Positions 42,439 through 50,624 of a DNA stretch of 64,000 nt are shown in pieces. Numbering within the stretch: position 1 is the first letter of the stretch; the number at the start of each line of letters is the position of its first letter. The notes under the pieces are model-generated. The model saw nothing but the letters and a program-made list of their open reading frames with translations. It was not told where the DNA came from and did no database searches. This DNA comes from Niabella sp. (GTDB taxonomy: Bacteria; Bacteroidota; Bacteroidia; Chitinophagales; Chitinophagaceae), in the NCBI GenBank assembly GCA_017744715.1, contig JAGIAT010000010.1, positions 62,001-126,000 on the forward strand, read 5' to 3'. Position numbers and translations under genes: made by a program.

Positions 42439-42639
42439 TTAGCCCCGAAAAATGCCGGAACAAAGCGAAAAGCCGATTAAAAGAATAACGGCCATAATAA
42501 TACTACCCGTAAGCAATAACCGTGAGCCGGACTTCCGTACTTCGCTTTTAGCAGAAAATAACTTTACGAAGCCGGCGATCATCAGGGCCAGGCAGGTAAT
42601 GGGAATGCCAAATAAAAGAAAAATAAACATCCCTTCCAT
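42439..42639 (-). CDS. Small two-helix membrane protein, first paralogue
   Basis: A 66-aa protein starting 3 nt after the stop of the radical SAM gene, which implies translation from the same mRNA. First helix FIFLLFGIPITCLALMIAGF, loop SAKSEVRKSGSR, second helix ending LIGFSLCSGIF. No catalytic motif. The tight linkage suggests a role beside the two enzymes upstream, for example in positioning a lipid substrate; this is inference. Confidence 0.7.
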   Translation of the reverse strand: MEGMFIFLLFGIPITCLALMIAGFVKLFSAKSEVRKSGSRLLLTGSIIMAVILLIGFSLCSGIFRG

Positions 42640-42642
42640 GGC

Positions 42643-44046
42643 TTAAACCGCTGCTTCAATCTTTTCCTGCAATTGCTTTACATATACTTCCTTTTCATCC
42701 CGGTAAAATAAGTTCATGGTCTCAAAAGGGATCAGCCGTCCGTCTTTATGTACAATATGCACACAACTCTTTTTAATAGCCCGCACATCAAAATCGTACG
42801 CATCAATAAACCGCATGATGATGATCCGGAACAGGTTGTTGTAGGTAAGCCCCGGGGCCTGTATCTGCGGCAGGCAGCACAGGAGCTGGTTCATATTCTC
42901 CTCCACCCGGTCTACAGAAATGCCCGTGCTGAAAATATTGATCATCTGCTCTTTCAGCGCATCATCCTGTTCATAAATGATCGTATTCCTTGAGTTATCC
43001 AGCAGCTGCGCCGGATCAATATACCGGGTAAGCGGAAATACCTGGTTATTCAATTTTAACGCATAGCCCATCACCAACGCATCCGGATTGCAGGGTACGG
43101 GAATGAGGTCATGGGCATTGAACACATCGGTCTGATCCAGGATCCGTTGCCGCACATCCGTCATGGTAATGCGGTTAACGGCCGGATCAAAATTTTCGGT
43201 ACGGCCTGCGATCTGTACCGGCTGAAAGGTAACACCCCGCACACAGGGCTGCTTCAGCGCATAGTCAATGATCGCACCGATCTCATCATCATTCACACCT
43301 TGTTGGAGGGTAACCACCAGGGTGGTGGAAAGATTGAGTGCATTCAGGTGTTCCAGGGCCTTTACCCGCACATCCCGCAAATCTTTCCCCCGCAGATGCA
43401 TCAGCGCTTCGGGCTTAAATGAATCAAATTGCAGGTAGATCTCAAAATCCGGCATATATGCCGCCAGCTGCTTTGCAAATTCCTTGTCCTTTGCGATACG
43501 GATGCCATTGGTGTTGACCATTAAATGTTTGATGGGCTTGGTTTTGGCAATATCCAGTATCTTAAAAAAATCGGGGTGAAGTGTAGGCTCCCCGCCACTG
43601 ATCTGCACTACATCCGGCTCCCCTTCGTTGGCCACAATGATGTCCAGCATCCGCTCTACCTCTTCCACCGTGCGATGGCGTCCGTAATGCGGACTGCTCA
43701 TCGCATAACAGGTAGGACAGGTCAGATTACAGCGGTCCGTTATTTCAACCACCGTTAAACAGCTATGCTGTTCATGATCGGTACACAGTCCGCAATCATA
43801 GGGACAGCCATAATGCGTTTTAGTATTGAACTGCAGCGGGGTTTCGGAAGGTTTATTGTAATTGCGGATGTTTTTATAATACGGCACATCCGTGGCAATT
43901 AATACCTTTTCAAATCCGTGCTCCGCACAGTTCTTGAGCATATATACTTTGTCATTTTCAAAAACGATCTTTGCATCTACCCGCTTCAAACAGGTGCTGC
44001 AAAGGCTGATGGTGAAATCATAGTATGTGTAGGGACGAACCGGCAT
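42643..44046 (-). CDS. Radical SAM enzyme, tetraether-lipid-synthase (Tes)-like
   Basis: A 467-aa cytoplasmic radical SAM enzyme. The N-terminus has a rubredoxin-like pair Cys16/Cys19 with Cys40; then CPYDCGLCTDHEQHSC (Cys81, 85, 88, 96); then the SAM-cluster motif CNLTCPTC (Cys106, 110, 113). This three-cluster layout, with CPxDCGLC directly before the CxxxCxxC motif, matches archaeal Tes/MJ0619, which joins lipid tails by C-C bonds. QISGGEPTLHPDF is the SAM-binding GGE motif. Start codon ATG 44046 overlaps the end of the Lgt-like gene by 29 nt. Bacterial members have unknown products. Confidence 0.82.
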   Translation of the reverse strand: MPVRPYTYYDFTISLCSTCLKRVDAKIVFENDKVYMLKNCAEHGFEKVLIATDVPYYKNIRNYNKPSETPLQFNTKTHYGCPYDCGLCTDHEQHSCLTVVEITDRCNLTCPTCYAMSSPHYGRHRTVEEVERMLDIIVANEGEPDVVQISGGEPTLHPDFFKILDIAKTKPIKHLMVNTNGIRIAKDKEFAKQLAAYMPDFEIYLQFDSFKPEALMHLRGKDLRDVRVKALEHLNALNLSTTLVVTLQQGVNDDEIGAIIDYALKQPCVRGVTFQPVQIAGRTENFDPAVNRITMTDVRQRILDQTDVFNAHDLIPVPCNPDALVMGYALKLNNQVFPLTRYIDPAQLLDNSRNTIIYEQDDALKEQMINIFSTGISVDRVEENMNQLLCCLPQIQAPGLTYNNLFRIIIMRFIDAYDFDVRAIKKSCVHIVHKDGRLIPFETMNLFYRDEKEVYVKQLQEKIEAAV

Positions 44047-44794
44047 GGGAAATCAGTAATCTTTTGGGTTGAATAATATATCTAAAATAATATAATAATC
44101 CCAGTAAACAAGCGATCTGGATAGAAGATAAACCTACCGGCCAGGTATAATGGGGTTTTATAAAATCGAGCACAAAACGAAACAACAGGTACCCGATCAT
44201 AAAAATCTTAAACCGTGCGCCGTTGTCCAGTGGCAGCAACCGTTCCAGGCAGCGGATCAATAAGGCCAGTAGCAGTAAAAAGCCCATCTCATACAGGGCA
44301 ACCGGATGCCGCAATACATCATCGCCCAGGTTCATACCGGTAAAAAAATCCGTTGGCAGGCCATAGGTTTCCTCATGTACGCCCATGCTGAAACATCCGA
44401 TGCGGCCGATGATCAGTCCTAAAATGATGGGGTAGGTATACAGGTCGCCGCTGCGCTGTTTTTCACCAATGATCTTCTTCATGATTTCCACGCCGGCCAA
44501 TCCGCCCAGGAATCCGCCCACCACCGTTTTGTTCAGGTAAAAATACTGCAGGGGTGATGCGCTGGCCGCTAATGCCGCAGGATCCTCCAATCCGCCCAAA
44601 AGGCGTGACCCCAGCAGTGCGCCCAGGGTGGCGCCCAGCAGGATATACAGGCGATTCATCCCGGATATCCGGTCGCCCCGTTTCCGTTTCAGGTACCGGT
44701 AAAAACGAAAGGCAATAAAAAAGCTGGCGATCTCTGTTACCATATGCAACAAGATCTTTTGTGTTCCCAAATGCAGGTATACCGGAAATTCCAA
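44018..44794 (-). CDS. Lgt-like membrane protein (prolipoprotein diacylglyceryl transferase family)
   Basis: A 258-aa polytopic protein of the Lgt family. EFPVYLHLGTQKILLH matches the family N-terminus and GRIGCFSMGVHEETYG the signature loop; RHPVALYE also fits. Canonical Lgt has GRIGN with an essential Asn, replaced here by Cys, so diacylglyceryl transfer to prolipoproteins is uncertain. About seven membrane helices. The start is a TTG (44794) because the next ATG would delete the conserved N-terminus. It overlaps the radical SAM gene and probably provides or accepts its lipid substrate. Confidence 0.78.
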   Translation of the reverse strand: MEFPVYLHLGTQKILLHMVTEIASFFIAFRFYRYLKRKRGDRISGMNRLYILLGATLGALLGSRLLGGLEDPAALAASASPLQYFYLNKTVVGGFLGGLAGVEIMKKIIGEKQRSGDLYTYPIILGLIIGRIGCFSMGVHEETYGLPTDFFTGMNLGDDVLRHPVALYEMGFLLLLALLIRCLERLLPLDNGARFKIFMIGYLLFRFVLDFIKPHYTWPVGLSSIQIACLLGLLYYFRYIIQPKRLLISHAGSSLHIL

Positions 44795-45102
44795 GGCGGT
44801 AAAATATTTGCGGAAAGATAGGATTTTTATCCTGCAGGATCTTCCTTGTTTGGGAAACCTGCGTTGCGCTGACTTGGATTGGTTTGAGATTTGAGATTCC
44901 AGATTCGAGATTCGAGATCTGAGATCTGGAATCTGAAATCTCAGATCTCGAATCTTGAATATATACTACCTTCACCATACCCAGGCAATAACGATATGAA
45001 AAAGTTTTTTTTGCCGATGCTGCTTTGCTACACTTTTATTCGCACGCAACCTGGAGCCCGATGAACTTGAAAGCCGGCTAGCCCGTCTGTTAAAATAATC
45101 CA
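44795..45102. other. Intergenic spacer with dyad repeat
   Basis: A 308-bp spacer. 44883-44960 is made of GAGATTCGA/GAGATCTGA-type short words, including the dyad listed separately. Right of it a 22-codon frame (MKKFFLPMLLCY...) and an out-of-frame LEPDELESRLARLLK could be a decayed gene end, but the support is weak. Confidence 0.4.
44908..44955. repeat. Perfect 18-bp dyad upstream of the Lgt-like gene
   Basis: Arms 44908-44925 and 44938-44955 are perfect complements around a 12-base loop. It lies about 115 bp upstream of the Lgt-like start and 148 bp downstream of the oxidoreductase stop, so it could terminate the latter or act as a control site. Confidence 0.6.
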
Positions 45103-48018
45103 TCACTTCAACGCTTCCCACAGCACTTCCACGGGATGCAGGCTATGCCGTTTTGCACCATCTTTAATCTGGTGACGGCAGCTGGTACCGGAGGCCGCAA
45201 TGATGGTATCTGCGGCCGCAGCACGAACCGCCGGCAGCAATACCAGCTCTCCTACTTTCATAGACACCTCGTAATGTTCTTTTTCATAGCCAAAAGAACC
45301 AGCCATACCACAGCAGCCGGAAGGAATCGCTTCTACGTAATAATTAACCGGGATGCTGAGCACCTTTTGTACAGCGGGCACCAAACCAAATGATTTCTGG
45401 TAACAGTGGCCATGCAGTTTTACAGCCCGTTTTGTATTGGTGAACCGGCTGGCATCAATATGCCCCGCCTCATATTCATTGGCCAGGAATTCCTCGATGA
45501 GAAAACTGTTACCGGACAACCGTTCGGCGTCTTCGCGAAGACCGGGCGGCACCAGGTCCAGCGCTTCATCCCGGAATGTAAGGAGTGCGCTGGGCTCAAT
45601 ACCGATCAGCGGCTGCAGGGCGGTTACCTGCTGCGACAGCATACTTACATTGGCCGTAATGATCGCCTGTGCTTTCCGTACCAGGCCCTTGGACAGGTAG
45701 GTACGCCCGCTCTCTTTATGCATCGGCATCTCCACGCCATAGCCCAGGGCATTCAGCAGCCGGATGGTTGTTTTGCCGATCTCCACATCATTGTAATTCG
45801 TAAACTCGTCACAAAACAGGAACACTTTTTTTTCGTACTGCTGCGGAGTTGTTCTGCAATATTTCTTAAACCAGTTGCGCAGCGTTGTACGGCCAACCGG
45901 AGGCAGGGAACGGTCTGGCGCAAACCCCGCCAGTTTTTTGATGATACCCGATGTAAATTTATTAGCGGCAATGGTGTTATAAACAGCCGGTACCTGTATC
46001 CCCAGCCGTTGTGATTTTGTAAACCCGGCAATCAGCTTTGAACGAAAGGGTATGCCATTGGCATCATAATAATGCTGTAAGAATTCTGCTTTGAGCTTGG
46101 CGATATCCACACTGGAAGGGCATTCTGATTTACAGGCCTTGCAGCTCAAACAAAGATCCATCACCTCTTTGATTTCCGGGTGATCGAAAGGATTTTGTTT
46201 GGTGGAATTGGTCAGAAACTGACGCAGGATATTTGCCCGGGCACGTGTGGTGTCCTTCTCCTGCAATGTAGCCATATAGGAAGGACACATGGTGCCGCCG
46301 GTTACCTGCGATTTCCGGCAATCACCGGAGCCGGAACATTTTTCCGTCAGCCGCAGGATGTTTTCCTGCCGGGTATAGTCAAATACCGTATTAATGGGTT
46401 GCTGCTGTTTCCCCGCATCATAACGCAGCTGCTCGTTCATTTTAGGCGTATTGACAATTTTGCGTGCATTAAAAATATTCCCCGGATCAAAAATATTTTT
46501 TACCTGTTGCAGCAGCTTGTACACTTCATTGCCCATGGCGCTGGCAATAAACTCGCCCCGCAGCCTTCCGTCTCCATGTTCTCCGCTTAAAGAGCCATTG
46601 TATTTTTTTACCAGTGATACCGTGTCCTTCAGCACGTTGCGAAACGTTTCCTTTCCGCTTGCTGTTTTCAGGTTAATCATTGGTTCTACATGCAATTCAC
46701 CCGCGCCGGCATGTGCATAATAGGAAGCCGAAAGCCCGTAGCCATTTAACAGATGCTGGAGGTCTTCAATATAAGCGGGCAGGTCTTCGGGAGATACGGC
46801 GCAGTCTTCAATCAGGTTCACCGGTTGTACATCTCCCGGCATATTACGGATCAGTCCCAGGCCAGCCTTCCGGATATCCCATACCTGCCTGGTTTGCGGT
46901 CCTTTTATAACGGGGTATGCATAGCCCAGCCCGTTCTTTTTCAGGTCTGCGATCAGTGCAGCCGCCTTCTCATCCAGGGCCGCTTCACTGTGCTCCATAA
47001 ATTCCACCATCAGCAACGCCTCGGGTGCCCCCTCAATAAAGAACCGGTTTTGATGATAGACCGGGTGCCCTTTTGTAAAGTCCATGATGTATTTATCCAC
47101 CAGCTCCGAAGCCATAGGCTGGTGCCGTAACACGACGTTATTAGCGTGCAGCGATTCTGCCAGCGAGGCGCAATGAATACAAACCAGTGCATCCTGTGCC
47201 GGCGGTAACGGAAGCAGGTTGAGCCGGACCTCTGTTACAAAGGCCAGTGTGCCTTCCGATCCGGCAATGAGGCGGCACAGGTTAAAGCCACCTGAAGCCC
47301 GTTCATCCTGCAGTACATCCAGTGCATAGCCGGTATTACGGCGTTTCAGCGATCGCTTGGGATAGTGTTCCCGGATCACCGATGCATTTACCGGATCATT
47401 CAGCAACAATAACAGCTGCCGGTAAATGTGGCCCTCCAGCGTATCTCCGGCAGCCATCTCATCCATCTCCGCATCTGAACGGTATTTAAAAACCACTTCC
47501 TCGCCGTTGCTGAGCAATACGGTGGCTTCCAGCAAATGCTGGCGGGTATCTCCCCATACAATTGAATGCAGTCCGCAGGAATTATTTCCAACCATTCCGC
47601 CGATCATGGCCCTGCTGGCAGTGGAGGTTTCAGGTGCAAACAGTAATCCGTAGGGTTTTAAAAATGCATTCAGATCATCACGGATAATTCCCGGCTCCAG
47701 GCGCACCCACCGTTCGCCGGCATTTACTTCCAGGATCTTTTTAAAATATTTGGAAATATCCACCACGATCCCGTTGCCTACTACCTGCCCGGCCAGCGAA
47801 GTACCCGCAGCGCGGGGGATCAGTGATACGTTGTTTTGATTGGCAAAGCGGATCAGCGCTTTTACATCTTCTTTATTTTTAGGCAGTGCTACTGCCAGCG
47901 GCTGTTCCTGGTACACCGATGCATCTGTTGCATAAACCATTTTCTGCGCCTGATGCAGGCTGCTGCCGTCATAAAACAGCTCGCCGGAAAAAACCGTTTC
48001 TAGTTGCTTAAAATCCAT
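45103..48018 (-). CDS. FAD-binding and Fe-S oxidoreductase (D-lactate dehydrogenase/GlcD-GlpC fusion type)
   Basis: A 971-aa fused dehydrogenase. The N-terminal half is an FAD-binding PCMH domain (IPRAAGTSLAGQVVGNGIVVD) and FAD-oxidase C domain; the C-terminal half has two 4Fe-4S motifs (CSGSGDCR...CP and CLSCKACKSECP) and CCG domains ending GCCGMAGSFGYEKEHYEVS. This composition is known for D-lactate or D-2-hydroxyacid dehydrogenases that pass electrons to the quinone pool. Start ATG 48018 gives MDFKQLETVFSGEL; the longer frame has no domain support. The substrate is not fixed by sequence. Confidence 0.9.
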   Translation of the reverse strand: MDFKQLETVFSGELFYDGSSLHQAQKMVYATDASVYQEQPLAVALPKNKEDVKALIRFANQNNVSLIPRAAGTSLAGQVVGNGIVVDISKYFKKILEVNAGERWVRLEPGIIRDDLNAFLKPYGLLFAPETSTASRAMIGGMVGNNSCGLHSIVWGDTRQHLLEATVLLSNGEEVVFKYRSDAEMDEMAAGDTLEGHIYRQLLLLLNDPVNASVIREHYPKRSLKRRNTGYALDVLQDERASGGFNLCRLIAGSEGTLAFVTEVRLNLLPLPPAQDALVCIHCASLAESLHANNVVLRHQPMASELVDKYIMDFTKGHPVYHQNRFFIEGAPEALLMVEFMEHSEAALDEKAAALIADLKKNGLGYAYPVIKGPQTRQVWDIRKAGLGLIRNMPGDVQPVNLIEDCAVSPEDLPAYIEDLQHLLNGYGLSASYYAHAGAGELHVEPMINLKTASGKETFRNVLKDTVSLVKKYNGSLSGEHGDGRLRGEFIASAMGNEVYKLLQQVKNIFDPGNIFNARKIVNTPKMNEQLRYDAGKQQQPINTVFDYTRQENILRLTEKCSGSGDCRKSQVTGGTMCPSYMATLQEKDTTRARANILRQFLTNSTKQNPFDHPEIKEVMDLCLSCKACKSECPSSVDIAKLKAEFLQHYYDANGIPFRSKLIAGFTKSQRLGIQVPAVYNTIAANKFTSGIIKKLAGFAPDRSLPPVGRTTLRNWFKKYCRTTPQQYEKKVFLFCDEFTNYNDVEIGKTTIRLLNALGYGVEMPMHKESGRTYLSKGLVRKAQAIITANVSMLSQQVTALQPLIGIEPSALLTFRDEALDLVPPGLREDAERLSGNSFLIEEFLANEYEAGHIDASRFTNTKRAVKLHGHCYQKSFGLVPAVQKVLSIPVNYYVEAIPSGCCGMAGSFGYEKEHYEVSMKVGELVLLPAVRAAAADTIIAASGTSCRHQIKDGAKRHSLHPVEVLWEALK

Positions 48019-48146
48019 GTACTGTGTTCTTGTGCTAAAGATAACGGATCCGGGCAAAACAAGCATGAGGTTATATCATGCCAGGCGTTTTGGGCCGGCG
48101 ATGATCATAGCCAGGCGGGTTCTTTTAGCTGTGCAACCGGCACCGG

Positions 48147-48533
48147 TTATTGAAGTAGCTCGATGATGGTGTCGATCCGTATCGGCTTTACAATGTACCC
48201 TTTTATCAGCGGGTAGGTTTTTACCCGCTCCTGGTCTTCATCCGAAAAAGAGGAGGAAACCATGTACACAGGTATCTGGCTTGTAAACGCAGGATCCAGC
48301 TTGCTAAACGCTTCCATGAACTGCCAGCCATTCATTACCGGCATCTCAATATCCAGCAGGATCAGGTCTGGTAAAACCGGTGCTTCCGGATCGGTAAGGG
48401 CGTTGAATGCTTTTTGTCCGTTCTCAAAAAAATGCAGTCTGCAGGGTTTGGGTTGTTTGGCAAACAGCTTATCCATTAACAGCCGGTGGATCGGGTCATC
48501 ATCTACTACAAATATCGCTCTGCCTTCAGTCAT
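48147..48533 (-). CDS. Single-domain response regulator
   Basis: A 128-aa CheY-like receiver without output domain. Acidic pocket VVDDDP near 10-14, phospho-acceptor Asp in LILLDIEMPVMNG, Thr/Ser at MVSSSFSD and the conserved Lys in IVKPI. ATG 48533 is preferred over an in-frame TTG. Such stand-alone receivers act by protein contact. No intact kinase is adjacent. A possible PAS-like fragment lies directly upstream. Confidence 0.9.
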   Translation of the reverse strand: MTEGRAIFVVDDDPIHRLLMDKLFAKQPKPCRLHFFENGQKAFNALTDPEAPVLPDLILLDIEMPVMNGWQFMEAFSKLDPAFTSQIPVYMVSSSFSDEDQERVKTYPLIKGYIVKPIRIDTIIELLQ

Positions 48534-48558
48534 AAACAAGAGAAGTTATTTGAACCGT

Positions 48559-48726
48559 TTACTTCATTTCTTCTTTTTGGTGTTCAAATAAAATAGCAAT
48601 CATACGGTTATTGCCTGAAATGCTGGATCGTGTATCTATCCAGATACATTTCACGTGCAAATTATCCGGTACCAGAGGGCATTCAAATTTATGACATTTT
48701 TTAATCCACCCAATAAAGAAATTCAA
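48559..48726 (-). pseudogene. Possible PAS-domain remnant upstream of the response regulator
   Basis: A frame that runs from the sucD terminator to 25 nt before the regulator. The translation contains KCHKFECPLVPDNLHVKCIW and IDTRSSISGNNRMIAILFEH, which resemble the C-terminal strands of a PAS domain. It has no proper start, and the upstream part is terminator sequence, so it is either a truncated sensor gene or chance. Short and weakly supported. Confidence 0.3.
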
Positions 48727-48752
48727 AAAGCCCGGGATCTTCCGGGCTTTTT
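48725..48752 (-). terminator. Rho-independent terminator of sucD
   Basis: Eleven-pair stem AAAAAGCCCGG/CCGGGCTTTTT with a six-base loop and T-run in the direction of sucD transcription, 23 nt after the stop codon. Confidence 0.9.
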
Positions 48753-48775
48753 GAAAAAAAATCTTCTGTAAGAAA

Positions 48776-49651
48776 TTATTTTCCGATAATCTCAGCCATT
48801 GTTTTACCAATATCTGCCGGGCTGCTTACCACCGCAATACCACACTCGCTCATGATCTGCATTTTGGCAGCGGCCGTATCTTCGGCTCCGCCTACGATCG
48901 CTCCGGCATGCCCCATCCGGCGTCCGGGAGGTGCTGTTTGGCCGGCGATAAAACCTACTACCGGTTTTTTGTTACCATTTTCCTTGATCCAGCGGGCTGC
49001 TTCCGCTTCCATACCGCCACCAATTTCTCCAATCATCACAATGGCATCGGTTTCGTCATCCTGCATAAACAGCTCCACGGCTTCTTTTGTGGTGGTTCCG
49101 ATGATCGGGTCGCCACCAATACCAATAGCGGTGCTGATACCCAGCCCTGCTTTTGCTACCTGGTCGGCCGCCTCGTAAGTAAGGGTGCCGGATTTGGAAA
49201 CAATACCGATGCGTCCTTTTTTAAACACAAACCCTGGCATAATGCCCACTTTGCATTCATCAGCGGTAATAACACCCGGGCAGTTAGGACCAATTAAACG
49301 GGTACCCGTACCCTGCAGGAAGTTCTTTACAACAACCATATCCTGTACAGGAATCCCTTCGGTAATGCATACCACCAGCGCAATACCGGCATCGGCAGCC
49401 TCCATAATAGCATCTGCAGCAAAGGCCGGCGGAACAAAAATAATGCTCACATCAGCGCCTGTTTGCTTTACACACTCCGCCACGGTATTAAATACCGGCC
49501 GGTCCAGGTGCGTAGTGCCTCCTTTACCCGGAGTAACGCCGCCTACCACATCGGTACCGTATTCGATCATCTGCGTAGCATGGAAGGTGCCCTCCGTACC
49601 GGTAAAGCCCTGAACTAATATTTTTGAATTCTTATTGACCAAAACTGCCAT
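48776..49651 (-). CDS. sucD: Succinate--CoA ligase subunit alpha
   Basis: The alpha subunit of succinyl-CoA synthetase in the TCA cycle, forming ATP or GTP from succinyl-CoA. The 291-aa chain has the CoA-binding fold (VQGFTGTEGTFHATQMIEYG), GPNCPGVI and the phospho-histidine loop GRRMGHAGAIVGG. The beta subunit gene sucC is not adjacent, as in many Bacteroidota. A perfect TAATTTTG element lies 33 nt before the ATG and a strong terminator follows the gene, so it is monocistronic. Confidence 0.97.
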   Translation of the reverse strand: MAVLVNKNSKILVQGFTGTEGTFHATQMIEYGTDVVGGVTPGKGGTTHLDRPVFNTVAECVKQTGADVSIIFVPPAFAADAIMEAADAGIALVVCITEGIPVQDMVVVKNFLQGTGTRLIGPNCPGVITADECKVGIMPGFVFKKGRIGIVSKSGTLTYEAADQVAKAGLGISTAIGIGGDPIIGTTTKEAVELFMQDDETDAIVMIGEIGGGMEAEAARWIKENGNKKPVVGFIAGQTAPPGRRMGHAGAIVGGAEDTAAAKMQIMSECGIAVVSSPADIGKTMAEIIGK

Positions 49652-49684
49652 ATCTTATTAATTATGTGTTTAAAAAAGCAAGTG

Positions 49685-49692
49685 CAAAATTA
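49685..49692 (-). promoter_or_regulatory. -7 element TAATTTTG of sucD
   Basis: Perfect TAnnTTTG on the minus strand, 33 nt upstream of ATG 49651. Confidence 0.55.
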
Positions 49693-49713
49693 AGGGTTTG
49701 CCCTTTATACCCG

Positions 49714-50607
49714 TTATTCTTTTGAAGAGGGTTTGTTTTTGGAAGGATTCCCGATATGCCCGTCTCCATCCAGATCTACATTCAGCTTTTCTTCAATGGC
49801 GTCTTTTACGCCGGCCGGCATGTCTTTAGGGATCTCCCCCGTTTCCTGTATGGTACGCATACGTTTGGCATCCTTCAGGAACTCAGAAGCGAAAATAAAG
49901 TCGTTCAGTTTTTGATTTTCACTGAGGATGATCTCCTTATTGTTGCCCTCCCATTCCTTTTCGCCCTGGTGCATATAGGTGATATGATCCCCGATCTCCA
50001 TTACGCTGTTCATATCATGGGTATTGATGATCGTAGTAATATTGTACTCCTGCGTGATTTCCTGTATCAGTTTATCGATCACCATGGAGGTTTGAGGATC
50101 CAGGCCGGAGTTGGGTTCATCGCAAAACAGGTATTTCGGGTTTAACACGATGGCCCGTGCCAGCGCCACGCGTTTCTGCATTCCACCGCTGATCTCCGAG
50201 GGAAACTTGCGGTACGCATCCTCTTTCAGTTGTACCCGCTCCAGTACCTGCTTTACCCGTTCTTTCTTTTTGGAATATTTGTCGCTGGTAAACATATCCA
50301 GCGGAAACATCACGTTTTGTTCTACCGTTTGACTGTCAAACAGCGCGCCTCCCTGGAAGAGCATGCCTATTTTTTCACGGATGTTTTTTTTCTCCACATC
50401 GTTCATGCTCACAAAATCATCCCCGTCATACAATACGCTGCCGGAACTGGGTTTTATCAGCCCCACCATGCATTTCATCAGCACCGTTTTTCCGCTGCCG
50501 CTGCTGCCGATGATCAGGTTGCACTTGCCCTCGTCAAAAACCACATCCACCCCTTTCAGGACCGCCTTATCATCAAAACTTTTTTTCAGATTTTTTATTT
50601 CAATCAT
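49714..50607 (-). CDS. ABC transporter ATP-binding protein, MlaF type
   Basis: A 297-aa ATPase of the MlaFE phospholipid-transport class. Walker A GSSGSGKTVLMKC, Q-loop near LFQGGALFDSQTV, ABC signature ISGGMQKRVALARAI, Walker B YLFCDEPNSGLDP and H-loop NTHDMNS. The C-terminal tail contains DLDGDGHIG (278-286), which looks like an EF-hand loop, but the final acidic residue is missing, so calcium binding is uncertain. The permease gene lies 17 nt upstream. Such systems move lipids between membranes; MlaD and MlaC-type partners are not here. Confidence 0.92.
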   Translation of the reverse strand: MIEIKNLKKSFDDKAVLKGVDVVFDEGKCNLIIGSSGSGKTVLMKCMVGLIKPSSGSVLYDGDDFVSMNDVEKKNIREKIGMLFQGGALFDSQTVEQNVMFPLDMFTSDKYSKKKERVKQVLERVQLKEDAYRKFPSEISGGMQKRVALARAIVLNPKYLFCDEPNSGLDPQTSMVIDKLIQEITQEYNITTIINTHDMNSVMEIGDHITYMHQGEKEWEGNNKEIILSENQKLNDFIFASEFLKDAKRMRTIQETGEIPKDMPAGVKDAIEEKLNVDLDGDGHIGNPSKNKPSSKE

Positions 50608-50624
50608 GCTGTTGCGTTGCTGTT

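Noticed and set aside
44996..45064. 22-codon frame MKKFFLPMLLCY...
   Set aside because: It looks like the start of a signal peptide but stops at once; no mature protein follows and it sits next to micro-repeats.
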